Numbered from the stretch's first letter, positions 17,887 to 36,365 are shown. The stretch is DNA of 64,000 nt from Gulosibacter macacae (GCF_003865375.1 NZ_RQVS01000007.1:1-64000), one strand, 5' to 3'. A program made the numbers and translations. The notes: generated by a model from the letters alone, not told the origin.

Positions 17887-19284
17887 ATGAGCGATCACCG
17901 TCAGCCCACGGCCGACCCGGCCACCGGCATGCACGACCACTCCCCCGAGCTGCTCGCACTCGTCGACAACGTCATCGACTATTCGCGCCGCCGCCTCATC
18001 TTCGACGACGTGCCGCTCGACAAGCCGATGCCGGAGCGCGAATTGCGCCGCCTCGCCCCCGGTTCCATCACCGAGGAAGGCATCGGCTCACGCCGCGCGC
18101 TCGCGATGTTTGAGAACGTACTCGCGCCCGCCTGTGTGTCGATCGACCATCCGGGCTATGTCGCGTTCATCCCCTCAGCCCCCACCAAGGCGTCGGTCGC
18201 CTTCGACCTCGTCGTCTCGGCCTCTTCGGTCTACGGCGGCTCCTGGCTTGAGGGTTCGGGCGCGATCTTTGCCGAGAACGAAGTCCTGCGGATGCTCGCC
18301 AATGAGTTCGGCATGCCCGAATCAGCCGGCGGTGTGTTCGTTCAGGGCGGCACCGTCGGCAATCTCTCGGCGCTGGTCACCGCCAGGGATGCACGCCGCC
18401 GCGCACTCGAGGCGGCCGGCCGTGACCGTCCCGACCGGTGGATCGTCATCTGCAGTGAGGAGTCGCACTCGTCCGTGCGTTCGGCTGCCGAAGTCATGGA
18501 CGTGCGCGTCGTGACTGCCGAGGCGGATGCATCCGGTCGCCTGCACGGTGACGCCGTGCGCCCGCTCCTTGAAGAACACGGGGATGCCGTGTTCGCCGTC
18601 GTCGGTACGGCCGGCTCCACGAACCTTGGGCTGGTTGACGGCCTCGCCTCGATCGCGGCACTCAAGGATGAGTTCGACTTCTGGTTCCACGTCGACGGCG
18701 CCTATGGCCTTGCCGCTGCCCTTCTCCCCGAGTTGCGCGAGTGCTTCGCCGGCGTCGAAGCCGCCGACTCGGTCATCGTCGACCCGCACAAGTGGCTGTT
18801 CGCCCCGTTCGATGCCTGCGCGCTCATCTACCGTGACCCGGTCGCCGGCCGGCTCGCCCACACGCAGAAGGCCGGGTATCTCGACACCCTCGAGGGTGAC
18901 GACTGGAACCCCTCCGACTTCGCTGTGCAGCTCACTCGGCGTGCCCGCGGGCTGCCGCTCTGGTATTCAATCGCAACGCACGGCGTCGGCGCTTATCGCG
19001 AGGCGATTCGCCACGGGGTGACGGTGGCTCACGCAGTTGCCGACCTCATCCGGGCACGTCCCGAACTTGAGCTCGTCACTGAGCCCGAGCTTTCGGTGGT
19101 GGCGTTCCGTCGGGTCGGCTGGGATGCCTCCGATTACGACCGCTGGTCAGCGCAGCTACTCGATGACCAATTGGCGTTTGTCACCGCATCCAGTCATCGC
19201 GGCCAGCCGATCACGCGATTTGCCGTGATCAATCCCCGCACGACGGTCGAACTCCTCAGCGAGATTCTCGACACGATGAAGTGA
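17887..19284 (+). CDS. PLP-dependent group II decarboxylase (aromatic amino-acid/glutamate decarboxylase family)
   Basis: 465 aa, the family's usual length. The type I PLP fold is clear: GGSWLEGSGAIFAENEV near residue 120, the cofactor-phosphate region FVQGGTVGNLSALV, the aspartate in FHVDGAYG, and the Schiff-base lysine in VDPHKWLF near residue 300. Relatives decarboxylate Trp, Phe, Tyr, DOPA or 2,4-diaminobutyrate; substrate cannot be set from sequence. AAGGAGCG lies just before the ATG. It is divergent from the S10 operon, is a single gene, and ends at a strong bidirectional terminator. Confidence 0.88.
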   Translation: MSDHRQPTADPATGMHDHSPELLALVDNVIDYSRRRLIFDDVPLDKPMPERELRRLAPGSITEEGIGSRRALAMFENVLAPACVSIDHPGYVAFIPSAPTKASVAFDLVVSASSVYGGSWLEGSGAIFAENEVLRMLANEFGMPESAGGVFVQGGTVGNLSALVTARDARRRALEAAGRDRPDRWIVICSEESHSSVRSAAEVMDVRVVTAEADASGRLHGDAVRPLLEEHGDAVFAVVGTAGSTNLGLVDGLASIAALKDEFDFWFHVDGAYGLAAALLPELRECFAGVEAADSVIVDPHKWLFAPFDACALIYRDPVAGRLAHTQKAGYLDTLEGDDWNPSDFAVQLTRRARGLPLWYSIATHGVGAYREAIRHGVTVAHAVADLIRARPELELVTEPELSVVAFRRVGWDASDYDRWSAQLLDDQLAFVTASSHRGQPITRFAVINPRTTVELLSEILDTMK

Positions 19285-19295
19285 CCGCCCCAACG

Positions 19296-19334
19296 AACTT
19301 GGCCCTCAGAACTCAGTGTTCTGAGGGCCAAGTT
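19296..19334. terminator. Bidirectional terminator between convergent genes
   Basis: A perfect 17-bp stem (arms 19296-19312 and 19318-19334, loop TCAGT) lies between the ends of the decarboxylase gene and the small antitoxin-like gene. Confidence 0.85.
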
Positions 19335-19343
19335 GCGTGGTCG

Positions 19344-19568
19344 CTAGGCTGCCGGGGTGTCGTCGCCGGAGAGCTTGTCGGCGACCGAGTCGATCTGTTC
19401 GTCGAACTTGCCGCCCGTCACCTTCTTTGCAGCGTCCGCGGCACCCTGGATGGCGTTCTGCACGCCCTCGGTGTCGCGCACTTCTTCGAACTTCTCGCCG
19501 ATTTGCTGCCCGATGCCCTGGAGCTTCTCGCCGAAGCTCTCCTTGCCATCGCCGTTGAGATCAGCCAT
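19344..19568 (-). CDS. Small acidic antitoxin-like protein (Rv0909/MT0933-like)
   Basis: 74 aa from the ATG at 19568, which has AAAGGA at a good distance. MADLNGDGKESFGEKL is followed by an amphipathic helical stretch (GVQNAIQGAADAAKKVTGGKFDEQID) broken here only for description, ending in an acidic tail. Small proteins of this pattern are common in Actinobacteria and are annotated as Rv0909-like antitoxins. No toxin gene is adjacent, so it may instead be a stress or structural protein. An in-frame ATG at 19595 is an alternative start. Confidence 0.7.
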   Translation of the reverse strand: MADLNGDGKESFGEKLQGIGQQIGEKFEEVRDTEGVQNAIQGAADAAKKVTGGKFDEQIDSVADKLSGDDTPAA

Positions 19569-19680
19569 GGTCTTTCCTTTCAATGGAATGTTCATCCGTG
19601 GGTCACCCCGCGAACTTGGCGGCACCCGCCGCACTCAGCATCCAGCATCCCGGGTGATGGTCTGCTGTGATCTGAGCGAG

Positions 19681-21477
19681 CTACACGAACGAGAGCTTGT
19701 CGAGCTCACCGTTGTCGCGGAGCTCGAGGTAGTGCTCAGCCGCCACACCGAATGCGACCTTGACGGTCTTGAACGGACTCACGAGCCAGCCACCGTCTTC
19801 CTGCACAACCACGATGCCGACGGTATCGAGACCGAGCGCCGCGAATCCTTGCCAATCGGTGAGACAGTTGTTCAGGCCGTCAGTTGATTGAACGCAGTAG
19901 TCGTTGAGCGTCATCGAGTTGCTGTTGTTGTCAGCAATCGTGAGGCCGTCCGGGAGGATCATCGTTTCGCCGTGGTCGGTCCAGCTGCGGAAGTTGCCGT
20001 CAAGGTTGACCGTCCAGTTTCCGCCGTAGCCGGTGTAGTTGCTCTTGAGCTGGTTGTACCAGGGCAGACCGTAGAGCGAAGCGACCTGGCGCTCTGACTT
20101 TGCGAGCGTGCTCACGAGCAAGTTCGCATCCTGGTTGCCGCCCTGCGCACCCGAGATCGCGTCGAGGATGCCCTGCGCGAGCTGCATGCCCGCATCTTCA
20201 GGTGCGCTCGATGTCGCCGACTCGAGCACCTGGGTGCCGGGGAGCTGCGGGGCGTCGGGCATCATGCGCCAGAACGATTGGGTGACCAGCTGCATCCCGG
20301 TCATGATCGGGCTGATGTACCAGCCCGAGCCTTCCTTCACCGAGACGAGTTCGGGGTTGCGCGGCAGCGAGTACTTGGTTTCAAGGTCGCCCGCGCCGAT
20401 ATCGATGACGTACGGCAGGTCAAGGTGCACATCGCGAGGCGTGATCTCGTTGGCGTAGCCGATCGCTTCGTCGACCGAGTAGCCCTGGGTGATGCGGTTC
20501 TCGTATTCGGCGGCGCGCTCATAGTCGGCGAGCGCCTCCGCGAATGCCGCCTCATCGCCGTCGACGGTGATGACGCCTGCGGTGATCGCCACAATTTGCA
20601 CATCGTCGATGACCGGTTCGACCCGGTAGTCGAGCCCCTCGGTCTTGAAGTCGATGGCGCTTCGCATCGACTCAGTTGCGTCCTTGAGCGAGGGAATGTC
20701 GGAGTCTCCCGGAGGCTGGCCAAAACCCTTGTCGCGAAGGTTCATGGCCGCATCCTGGAACATCTGCGCTTCGCTCGGTGCGATCGCCAGGAAGGTGTCG
20801 ATCTCGTTGAAGTTGGCCGTTGCATTGAGGAGGTTGTTCGCCGCGGCTTCGGGCGAACCTGCGCCGCCGACCTTGCCGACGAGGGAGAGGACGCCCCAGG
20901 TGCCGAGGCCAAGCACGAGCACGACGACCGCTGCGATGATCGCAATGAGCGGGCCGCGCTTCTTCTTCGGCTTCACACCGCCTGGTTGCTGGGGTCCGGA
21001 TGCACCGGGAGCGCCGTAGCCGTAGGCGCCACTCTGGTCGTACTGGCCAAACTGCTGTCCGTAGGCGCCGGGTTGCTGGGCGTAGCCCTGCTGTTGCCCG
21101 TAGCCCTGCTGCTGCCCGTAGCCCTGCTGCTGCGAGTAGCCGGATGCTTGCTCGCCGTAGGTGCCCGGGTACTGGTTTGGCTGAGCACTGGACTGGCCGT
21201 AGGCGCCCGGTTGCTGGCCATAGTTCTGCGTGCCAGGGCTCTGCTGGCCATTACCTTGCTGGCCCACAGCGTATTGGTTGTAGCCCTGCTGGCCGGAGCC
21301 TTGTTGTCCGGTGCCGAACTGGTTGTAGCCCTGTTGACCCGCGCCGTACTGGTTGTAGTTCTGCTGGCCTGCTCCATACTGGCCCGCCCCTGGCTGGCCA
21401 TAGTGCTGCTGACCGTAGCCTCCGTTGTTGGGACCGCCGTTCTCGGGCAGTGGTGGCAGCTTCGGCAGATCGTTCAT
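19681..21477 (-). CDS. Membrane-anchored protein with a Gly/Gln/Tyr-rich low-complexity N-terminal region
   Basis: 598 aa from the ATG at 21477, with GAAAGG upstream. After a short Pro-rich start comes a region of about 140 residues built from repeats such as [12 protein letters not shown] and QQGYGQQ. KPKKKRG then precedes one membrane segment ([20 protein letters not shown]). By the positive-inside rule the repeats are cytoplasmic and the remaining 400 residues are outside. The extracellular part is not a family I recognise; it resembles the mixed-charge secreted domains of actinobacterial DUF proteins. The gene lies alone between tuf and the small antitoxin-like gene. In-frame starts further upstream (21510, 21648) are weaker. 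Confidence 0.8.
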   Translation of the reverse strand: MNDLPKLPPLPENGGPNNGGYGQQHYGQPGAGQYGAGQQNYNQYGAGQQGYNQFGTGQQGSGQQGYNQYAVGQQGNGQQSPGTQNYGQQPGAYGQSSAQPNQYPGTYGEQASGYSQQQGYGQQQGYGQQQGYAQQPGAYGQQFGQYDQSGAYGYGAPGASGPQQPGGVKPKKKRGPLIAIIAAVVVLVLGLGTWGVLSLVGKVGGAGSPEAAANNLLNATANFNEIDTFLAIAPSEAQMFQDAAMNLRDKGFGQPPGDSDIPSLKDATESMRSAIDFKTEGLDYRVEPVIDDVQIVAITAGVITVDGDEAAFAEALADYERAAEYENRITQGYSVDEAIGYANEITPRDVHLDLPYVIDIGAGDLETKYSLPRNPELVSVKEGSGWYISPIMTGMQLVTQSFWRMMPDAPQLPGTQVLESATSSAPEDAGMQLAQGILDAISGAQGGNQDANLLVSTLAKSERQVASLYGLPWYNQLKSNYTGYGGNWTVNLDGNFRSWTDHGETMILPDGLTIADNNSNSMTLNDYCVQSTDGLNNCLTDWQGFAALGLDTVGIVVVQEDGGWLVSPFKTVKVAFGVAAEHYLELRDNGELDKLSFV

Positions 21478-21604
21478 CGCTACAGGCCTTTCTTCGTGCG
21501 CAGTCGTCATCACCCTATCCAGATGAAAAATCAACCTCGTCAGCCCAAAGAATGCACCTTGGCCACATTCATCTCTGGCCAGGGGTGCACTCCGGAAAAC
21601 ACCA

Positions 21605-21638
21605 ACGCGGGCGACACCCTTTCGGATGCCGCCCGCGT
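21605..21638 (-). terminator. Terminator after tuf
   Basis: A 15-bp stem fully paired when two G-U pairs are allowed, with a GAAA loop (minus strand), is followed by TGGTGTTTTCC. It lies 23 bp past the tuf stop. Confidence 0.85.
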
Positions 21639-21660
21639 AGGCAAGCAAGTCAGTAAATGA

Positions 21661-22851
21661 CTACTTCGAGATGCTGGTCACCGTGCCGGCGCCGACGGTG
21701 CGGCCACCCTCACGGATCGCGAAGCCGAGGCCCTCTTCCATGGCGATGGGCTGGATCAGCTCAACGGTCATGTCGACGGTGTCACCGGGCATAACCATTT
21801 CCTTGCCCTCGGGCAGGGTGATGACGCCGGTCACGTCGGTGGTACGGAAGTAGAACTGCGGACGGTAGTTCGTGTAGAACGGGTTGTGACGGCCGCCCTC
21901 TTCCTTCGAGAGGATGTAGGCAGTGCCCTCGAAGTTGGTGTGCGGCTTGACCGAACCGGGAGCAGCAACAACCTGGCCACGCTCAACGTCTTCACGCTTG
22001 AGACCGCGCAGGAGCAGACCAGCGTTCTCGCCGGCCCATGCCTCGTCGAGCTGCTTGTGGAACATCTCGATACCGGTAACGGTGGTCTTCTGGGTCGGGC
22101 GGATGCCGACGATCTCGACCTCCGAGTTGATGGCGAGGGTGCCACGCTCGGCGCGGCCGGTCACCACGGTGCCACGACCGGTGATGGTGAAGACGTCCTC
22201 GATCGGCATGAGGAACGGCTTGTCCTTGTCACGCTCCGGGTCCGGAACGCTGTCGTCGACAGCCTGCATGAGCTCGAGGATCGAGTCGACCCACTTCTCT
22301 TCGCCCTCAAGAGCCTTGAGTGCCGAGACGCGGACAACCGGAGCGTCTTCGTCGAAGCCCTGCGAAGCGAACAGCTCGCGGACCTCGAGCTCGACGAGCT
22401 CCAGGATCTCCTCGTCGTCAACCGCGTCCGACTTGTTCAGCGCAGCGAGGAGGTAGGGAACGCCGACCTGCTTCGCGAGCAGCACGTGCTCACGGGTCTG
22501 CGCCATCGGGCCGTCAGTGGCGGCGACCACGAGGATCGCGCCGTCCATCTGAGCTGCACCGGTGATCATGTTCTTGACGTAGTCAGCGTGACCCGGGGCG
22601 TCAACGTGCGCGTAGTGGCGCTTCGGGGTCTCGTACTCGATGTGCGAGATGTTGATCGTGATACCACGCTGGCGCTCTTCCGGCGCCGAGTCGATCGTGG
22701 CAAAGTCGCGCTGGACGTTGGTGTCCGACGGGTACTTGTCCGCGAGCACCTTCGAGATGGCTGCGGAAAGCGTCGTCTTGCCGTGGTCGACGTGACCGAT
22801 CGTTCCGATGTTGACGTGCGGCTTGGTCCGCTCGAACTTGGCCTTGGCCAC
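21661..22851 (-). CDS. tuf: Elongation factor Tu
   Basis: 396 aa. Delivers aminoacyl-tRNA to the ribosome. GTPase motifs are intact: GHVDHGKTT near residue 20, RGITI in switch I, DAPGHADY, and NKSD. Domains II and III follow to the end. GAGGA lies before the ATG. A 149-bp gap after fusA contains both a terminator-like stem and a promoter, allowing tuf to be made in excess of the other str-operon products. It is followed by a strong terminator. Confidence 0.98.
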   Translation of the reverse strand: MAKAKFERTKPHVNIGTIGHVDHGKTTLSAAISKVLADKYPSDTNVQRDFATIDSAPEERQRGITINISHIEYETPKRHYAHVDAPGHADYVKNMITGAAQMDGAILVVAATDGPMAQTREHVLLAKQVGVPYLLAALNKSDAVDDEEILELVELEVRELFASQGFDEDAPVVRVSALKALEGEEKWVDSILELMQAVDDSVPDPERDKDKPFLMPIEDVFTITGRGTVVTGRAERGTLAINSEVEIVGIRPTQKTTVTGIEMFHKQLDEAWAGENAGLLLRGLKREDVERGQVVAAPGSVKPHTNFEGTAYILSKEEGGRHNPFYTNYRPQFYFRTTDVTGVITLPEGKEMVMPGDTVDMTVELIQPIAMEEGLGFAIREGGRTVGAGTVTSISK

Positions 22852-22935
22852 TGTGGGTCCTCCTCAGGACGGTTTCTGGGTATCGCTCCACGATAGTCGC
22901 GCGGACCGAGACTTGGAAATTTTGGGCAGATAAAT

Positions 22936-22963
22936 ATAGTACCCGGTCGGCTGACGTCAGCAA
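22936..22963 (-). promoter_or_regulatory. Probable tuf promoter within the fusA-tuf gap
   Basis: On the minus strand TTGCTG (22963-22958) and TACTAT (22941-22936) are 16 nt apart. The -35 box falls in the loop of the fusA terminator-like hairpin, so start and stop signals overlap. Confidence 0.55.
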
Positions 22964-22980
22964 TTCAGCCAGCCGACCGG
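22943..22980 (-). terminator. Hairpin after fusA overlapping the tuf promoter
   Basis: Perfect 11-bp arms CCGGTCGGCTG (22943-22953) and CAGCCGACCGG (22970-22980). On the minus strand the stem is followed by GTACTATATTTATC, A/T-rich but not a clean U-tract. Confidence 0.6.
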
Positions 22981-23000
22981 ATGGGGAACGAGTAGAGGTA

Positions 23001-25115
<2,115 letters not shown>

Positions 25116-25173
25116 GGATGTCTCCCGTTATTGGTCTGGATGGGTGTTGCTTGGGGTGCGGTGATACGCCGCA

Positions 25174-25215
25174 AGCCGGCCAAGGAGATTGCTTAGCAGA
25201 GTTCCTTGACCGGCT
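25174..25215 (-). terminator. Hairpin between rpsG and fusA
   Basis: Arms AGCCGGCCAAGGA (25174-25186) and TCCTTGACCGGCT (25203-25215) pair with one mismatch. It may attenuate read-through or stabilise the upstream mRNA. No U-tract is evident. Confidence 0.45.
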
Positions 25216-25221
25216 GAAGAA

Positions 25222-25692
25222 TTACCAGCGGTAGTGCGCGAAGGCCTTGTTCGACTCGGCCATCTTGTGCGTGTCTTCGCGGCGCTTGACCGCGGCACCG
25301 AGGCCGTTCGAGGCGTCGAGGATCTCGTTGGTGAGACGCTCGGTCATCGTCTTCTCGCGACGAGCCTTGGCGTAGCTGGTGAGCCAGCGCAGCGCGAGGG
25401 TGTTCGCACGGTGCGGCTTGACCTCAACCGGAACCTGGTAGGTCGAGCCACCGACGCGGCGGCTACGAACCTCAAGGGTGGGACGCACGTTGTCGAGCGC
25501 CTTCTTGAGGGTGGTGACTGCATCCTGGCCGGTCTTGTTGGCAACGTTCTCAAGCGCGCCGTACACGATGCGCTCGGCCTGCGACTTCTTACCGTCGAGC
25601 AGGATCTTGTTGACCAGCTGCGTCACGACCGGCGAGCTGTACACCGGGTCGACGACGACGGGGCGCTTCTGGGCGGGACCCTTACGAGGCAT
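25222..25692 (-). CDS. rpsG: 30S ribosomal protein S7
   Basis: 156 aa, usual length. Starts head assembly of the 30S subunit by binding 16S rRNA; in E. coli it represses the str operon. [18 protein letters not shown] and [14 protein letters not shown] are signature stretches. Its ATG shares a base with the rpsL stop. Confidence 0.98.
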   Translation of the reverse strand: MPRKGPAQKRPVVVDPVYSSPVVTQLVNKILLDGKKSQAERIVYGALENVANKTGQDAVTTLKKALDNVRPTLEVRSRRVGGSTYQVPVEVKPHRANTLALRWLTSYAKARREKTMTERLTNEILDASNGLGAAVKRREDTHKMAESNKAFAHYRW

Positions 25693-26063
25693 TACTTCTC
25701 CTTCTTCGCGCCGTAGCGGCTGCGGGCCTGCTTGCGGTTCTTGACAGCCTGGGTGTCAAGAGCGCCGCGGACAATCTTGTAGCGAACGCCCGGGAGGTCC
25801 TTCACACGACCGCCGCGAACGAGCACCATCGAGTGCTCCTGCAGGTTGTGTCCCTCACCCGGGATGTAGGCGGTAACCTCGGTGCCGTTCGAGAGCTTCA
25901 CACGAGCGACCTTACGAAGGGCCGAGTTCGGCTTCTTGGGCGTGGTGGTGTACACACGGGTGCACACGCCGCGCTGCATCGGGTTGCCCTTGAGGGCAGG
26001 TGAGTTCGAACGGCTCACCTTGGGCTTGCGGCCCTTGCGGACCAACTGCTGGATGGTTGGCAC
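25692..26063 (-). CDS. rpsL: 30S ribosomal protein S12
   Basis: 123 aa from the GTG at 26063 ([16 protein letters not shown]), with AAGGAGAACAACCACA before it. A longer open frame upstream lacks S12 character. S12 is a decoding-centre protein. The lysines linked to streptomycin binding are in their normal context ([11 protein letters not shown] and GGRVKDLPG), so no resistance mutation of the known kind is visible. First gene of the str operon. Confidence 0.97.
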   Translation of the reverse strand: MPTIQQLVRKGRKPKVSRSNSPALKGNPMQRGVCTRVYTTTPKKPNSALRKVARVKLSNGTEVTAYIPGEGHNLQEHSMVLVRGGRVKDLPGVRYKIVRGALDTQAVKNRKQARSRYGAKKEK

Positions 26064-26287
26064 TGTGGTTGTTCTCCTTGGTGTTGTATTGCTCTGCGAA
26101 CGGCTGCGACTCGCAGCCTTCTCGGGTTCGTACCCTTGACCGACCGGCAATACGACATCGTTCGGTATCGCTGGCAGGTGTTGCGCGACGCGGTCGCGGA
26201 TCGGATCCGCGGCGCTTGCCTAAGCGGCTCCGCAGGACAGCGGAAACCGCATGCGTTTCAGGCACGCCGAGTTTGGCGCACCAGAAC
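26064..26287 (-). other. Untranslated leader of the str operon
   Basis: Together with the promoter and the terminator at 26335-26372 this makes a 321-bp gap between rpsL and the upstream membrane-protein gene. No gene is supported in it. Short inverted repeats such as CGGATCCG-type sequence near 26198-26210 could fold in the leader. Confidence 0.5.
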
Positions 26288-26316
26288 ATCCTAACCAGGC
26301 GCGGGGGCACGGTCAA
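26288..26316 (-). promoter_or_regulatory. Promoter of the str operon (rpsL)
   Basis: Minus-strand TTGACC (26316-26311) and TAGGAT (26293-26288) are separated by exactly 17 nt, close to the sigma-70-type consensus. Transcription should start near 26281, giving a leader of about 218 nt before rpsL. Confidence 0.8.
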
Positions 26317-26334
26317 GCGCGGGGATGCACACCG

Positions 26335-26372
26335 AGAGCCTCGATGCACGAAATCATGCGCACCGAGGCTCT
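26335..26372 (-). terminator. Terminator after the membrane-protein gene
   Basis: Arms AGAGCCTCG (26335-26343) and CGAGGCTCT (26364-26372), with further pairing of GTGCA/TGCGC-like bases inside. It sits just past the stop of the 26385-27605 gene and upstream of the rpsL promoter. Confidence 0.6.
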
Positions 26373-26384
26373 TGGGGAGGTTGC

Positions 26385-27605
26385 TTAGACGGCAGCCTTG
26401 CTGGCTTCGCGTTCTTCGGTGCGACGGCGCTCGTACTCGGCGTAGTCAGCATCATTGAGGCGGGTGAGCTTGCGGCCGCGCAGGGCGATGAGGCCGCCGA
26501 GCCAGGTAATGACCTGGTTCGCGACGATGAAGGCAATGAGCGCACCCGGCAGGTGTTCGGGCGCCCGCAGCGAGGCGAGCAGCACCTCGTTTGACCAGGC
26601 ACCGGTGTTGATGAGCTCCTGCACGGCGACGCCGAGGTGGTAGCCGCCAAACACGAGGAGGCTGAGCACGAGTGCCGCGAGCACGAAGCTCCACCAGCGC
26701 GCGCGGTTGGCGAGGAGGGCCCAGATGAGCAGGCCCACAAAGAAGACCGCCACGGCGACATAGAAGGGAGCGGTGCCGATGAAGGCGGTCGCAGTCGGCA
26801 TAAAGACCGCACCCGGTGCGTAAATCACGCGCGCGAGCGAGAAGAGCCCGGCGTAGCCGGCGGCAAACACGAGCGTCGCGATGATCGTCATGAGCAGGCC
26901 CAGGCCCCGGTTGCTGCGCTTGTCGGGCTTGACGAGCAGGCCTTCGGTCGTGCTCATGCCGAGCGGGGCAAACACATCCGAGTCGTCGGTGCCGTCGACG
27001 GTGCGGTCGACGGTGCGGTCGACGGTGCGGTCGCTACTGCGATCTTCGGTGCGGTCAACGTCGCGAGTCGTCGTCGCGGCGGTGGTTGCCGCAACGGTGG
27101 TCGCGGCCGCTGCCGGGGCAACGTGCGCGTCATCGTGGATGCGTTCGCTCGCGGCGCGCTCTTCGGCGAGCGTCGTTGCTGACTCATCTTCGACGGCGCC
27201 AGTCTCGGCGACGCGTGCGTCTTCGCTCGCAAGCGACGCGGATGCATCCGCTTCGCTTGGCTCTGCCGACAGCGGTTCGTCGCGGTAACTCGACTCGGTG
27301 TCGAGGTCGCCATCGAGTGGAATCGTGCGGGAGCGCTCGAGCGCCTCATCGAGACGCGCGCGGTCGCTGTCTACTTCGGCGTCAGCCGCGGCATTCGATT
27401 CAGCGGCAAGCTGCGCTTCGGCCCAACGCTCGGATGCGCTGACCTCGCTCCCCTGCTCGAACTGTTCCTGCGTGGTCGGCGTTTCGTCACGCACAGTGTT
27501 GACGACGTCCGCGTTTTCGTGGTCGAAAGGGTTCTGGTCAGCACCGGCGCCCGGGCGCGGTCCGTCATCGAACGGCTGCGGAGTTGTGCGGTTCTCGTCA
27601 CTCAT
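26385..27605 (-). CDS. Membrane protein with long acidic, disordered N-terminal region
   Basis: 406 aa from the ATG at 27605 (MSDENRTTPQPF); a GTG three codons upstream is also in frame. Residues 1-about 220 are hydrophilic, rich in Glu, Asp, Ala, Ser and Thr, and include DRTVDRTVDRTVDGTDDSD from a 12-bp DNA repeat. Four membrane segments follow (starting near LLMTIIATLVFAAG, FYVAVAVFFVGLLIWALL, SFVLAALVLSLLVFGG and ALIAFIVANQVITWLGGL). The C-terminus is short and basic. I do not recognise the family; similar proteins sit between rpoC and rpsL in related genomes as hypothetical membrane proteins. Function unknown. Confidence 0.8.
   Translation of the reverse strand: MSDENRTTPQPFDDGPRPGAGADQNPFDHENADVVNTVRDETPTTQEQFEQGSEVSASERWAEAQLAAESNAAADAEVDSDRARLDEALERSRTIPLDGDLDTESSYRDEPLSAEPSEADASASLASEDARVAETGAVEDESATTLAEERAASERIHDDAHVAPAAAATTVAATTAATTTRDVDRTEDRSSDRTVDRTVDRTVDGTDDSDVFAPLGMSTTEGLLVKPDKRSNRGLGLLMTIIATLVFAAGYAGLFSLARVIYAPGAVFMPTATAFIGTAPFYVAVAVFFVGLLIWALLANRARWWSFVLAALVLSLLVFGGYHLGVAVQELINTGAWSNEVLLASLRAPEHLPGALIAFIVANQVITWLGGLIALRGRKLTRLNDADYAEYERRRTEEREASKAAV
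26988..27044. repeat. 12-bp tandem repeat inside the membrane-protein gene
   Basis: GGTGCGGTCGAC is repeated about three times, with degenerate flanking units. It encodes the VDRT repeats in the acidic N-terminal region; the unit is a multiple of three, so copy changes keep the frame. Confidence 0.75.
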
Positions 27606-27682
27606 GTCGCCCACTGTAGAAGCGAGGTGGGGCTAGCACGCGGAACCTCGCCGGGTTCACTCCAGATGCATCCATCGAAACA

Positions 27683-27718
27683 CCACTGGGGTCGCTCCCG
27701 AAGGAACGGCCCCAGTGG
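27683..27718 (-). terminator. rpoBC terminator with UUCG loop
   Basis: 16-bp arms 27683-27698 and 27703-27718 pair except for one mismatch and one G-U; on the minus strand the loop is TTCG closed by C-G, an unusually stable tetraloop. It lies 22 bp past the rpoC stop. Confidence 0.85.
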
Positions 27719-27739
27719 TGACTTGGCTAGCTGGTTCGA

Positions 27740-31618
<3,879 letters not shown>

Positions 31619-31662
31619 TTCGTAATTCTCCCTAATCCAAACGCGTTCTCAGTACCGGGTTC

Positions 31663-35157
<3,495 letters not shown>

Positions 35158-35488
35158 GGAAATTACCTCCACAGTCCCGCGCCAAAGGCGGGACGGTCTC
35201 GCGTTCGATTCGTGAGGATGGCCACGCCGTCCGGCACTGCGGTAGTCTGCTCAACACATCCTTGTTTGGACGGTGGCGAGGGACTGAAGAACCGCACTGC
35301 CAAGCCGACCGCAATATGAGGGCAAGGAGCGACGAAGCGCAAACACCCAGTGTATGCTTCCCCGCCGCGCGTGTCCAGCCCCATTCCCTGAGCGTTTTCC
35401 CGGGCGTGTCGCCCGCGCCCGCGCGCTAAGGCCCCCTCCCCGCGTGCTGAGCCCGCGTCCCCCGCGTGCTGAGCCCCCCCCTCCCCGC
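35158..35488. other. Gap between rpoB and the MBL-fold gene
   Basis: Part of a 371-bp space between divergent genes. It holds the rpoB leader, a possible promoter, and C-rich sequence (35421-35488) with three degenerate CGCGTGCTGAG units related to the family B repeat. No gene is supported on either strand; open frames here have no ribosome site or recognisable product. Confidence 0.5.
35349..35378 (-). promoter_or_regulatory. Possible rpoB promoter
   Basis: Minus-strand CTGGAC (35378-35373) and TACACT (35354-35349) are 18 nt apart, giving a leader of about 190 nt. The -35 box is weak, so this is tentative. Confidence 0.35.
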
Positions 35489-35509
35489 GTGCTGAGGCCC
35501 TCGAAGCAC
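35489..35509. repeat. 21-bp quasi-palindromic dispersed repeat (family B)
   Basis: GTGCTGAGGCCCTCGAAGCAC lies 20 bp before the MBL-fold start. Its ends are GTGC/GCAC where other copies have GCGC/GCGC, so the outer pair is kept while the bases change. Confidence 0.75.
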
Positions 35510-35528
35510 GACCCGCTACCGTGGCACT

Positions 35529-36245
35529 ATGACGCATCCGTTCATCCCTCAGCTCGATGCGTTCGGCGGCATCGAATTGCACTTCGCCGAACTCAACGAC
35601 TTCGAGAACAATTGCTATGTCGTGGTCGACACGGCCACGGGCGCGACGCTCATCGTTGACGCGGCCGACGCGGCCCCCTACGTGCTCGACTTGGTCGAGG
35701 TGGCGCGCGAGCGTGCCGCCGAGGCCGGCCGCCCCGAACCGCAGCCGGTGGGCATCCTCACGACCCACTCGCATCCTGATCACTGGCAAGCACTCGCCGA
35801 TGTGCGCGACGCACTCGGTGTGCCGACGATCGCTGGCGCCGATGACGCTGACGACATTCCAGTGCCAACCGACCGCCGCGTCGTCGATGGCGACACGATT
35901 GAGCTCGGCTCAACGACGCTCGAACTCATTGGCCTGCGCGGTCACACCCCGGGCTCGATTGCGGTGGTGATTCGTCAACCTGATGAGGCGGCGCGCATTT
36001 TGACCGGCGACTCGCTCTTCCCCGGTGGTATCGGCAACACCTGGGATGACCAGGAGCGTTACGAGCAGCTGCTCACCGATTGCGTCGAGCGCATCTTCCG
36101 CCGATTCCCGGATGAGACGGTGTTCTACCCGGGTCATGGGCTGCCGTCGAAGATCGGCAAGGAGCGCGGCTTCTTGAACCGCTGGCGCCTATTCGGCGGC
36201 ATGGATGCGGTGAACCCCGCAACCGATAAGTATCAACTGCCTTGA
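35529..36245 (+). CDS. MBL-fold metallo-hydrolase (glyoxalase II-like)
   Basis: 238 aa. Metal ligands are in place: HSHPDH near residue 80, RGHTPGS, TGDSLFPGG, and YPGHG at the expected C-terminal position. This motif set is typical of glyoxalase II-like thioester hydrolases and related MBL proteins. Substrate cannot be named. It is transcribed divergently from rpoB, alone, and preceded by a family B repeat. No clear ribosome site is seen before the ATG, so a short or leaderless mRNA is possible. Confidence 0.85.
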   Translation: MTHPFIPQLDAFGGIELHFAELNDFENNCYVVVDTATGATLIVDAADAAPYVLDLVEVARERAAEAGRPEPQPVGILTTHSHPDHWQALADVRDALGVPTIAGADDADDIPVPTDRRVVDGDTIELGSTTLELIGLRGHTPGSIAVVIRQPDEAARILTGDSLFPGGIGNTWDDQERYEQLLTDCVERIFRRFPDETVFYPGHGLPSKIGKERGFLNRWRLFGGMDAVNPATDKYQLP

Positions 36246-36365
36246 TCGCTCGACCGACCGGTTTCTGGGTGGTCGAGCGGTGCCCTGAGGCCCTCGAAGA
36301 GTAGGAGCGCAGCGACGGAGCGAGACCGCCGCGAGAGGCGAGACCTGCGAGACGCGAGACCCTAA

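Noticed and set aside
19344-19568. Small gene as the antitoxin of a full toxin-antitoxin pair
   Set aside because: No toxin-like frame lies next to it, so only the antitoxin-like family similarity is reported.
25692-26063. Possible streptomycin resistance change in rpsL
   Set aside because: Both key lysine contexts are wild type.
35163-35789. 208-codon open frame on the minus strand upstream of rpoB
   Set aside because: Overlaps the well-supported MBL-fold gene in antisense and the rpoB leader; sequence is repeat-rich and not protein-like.
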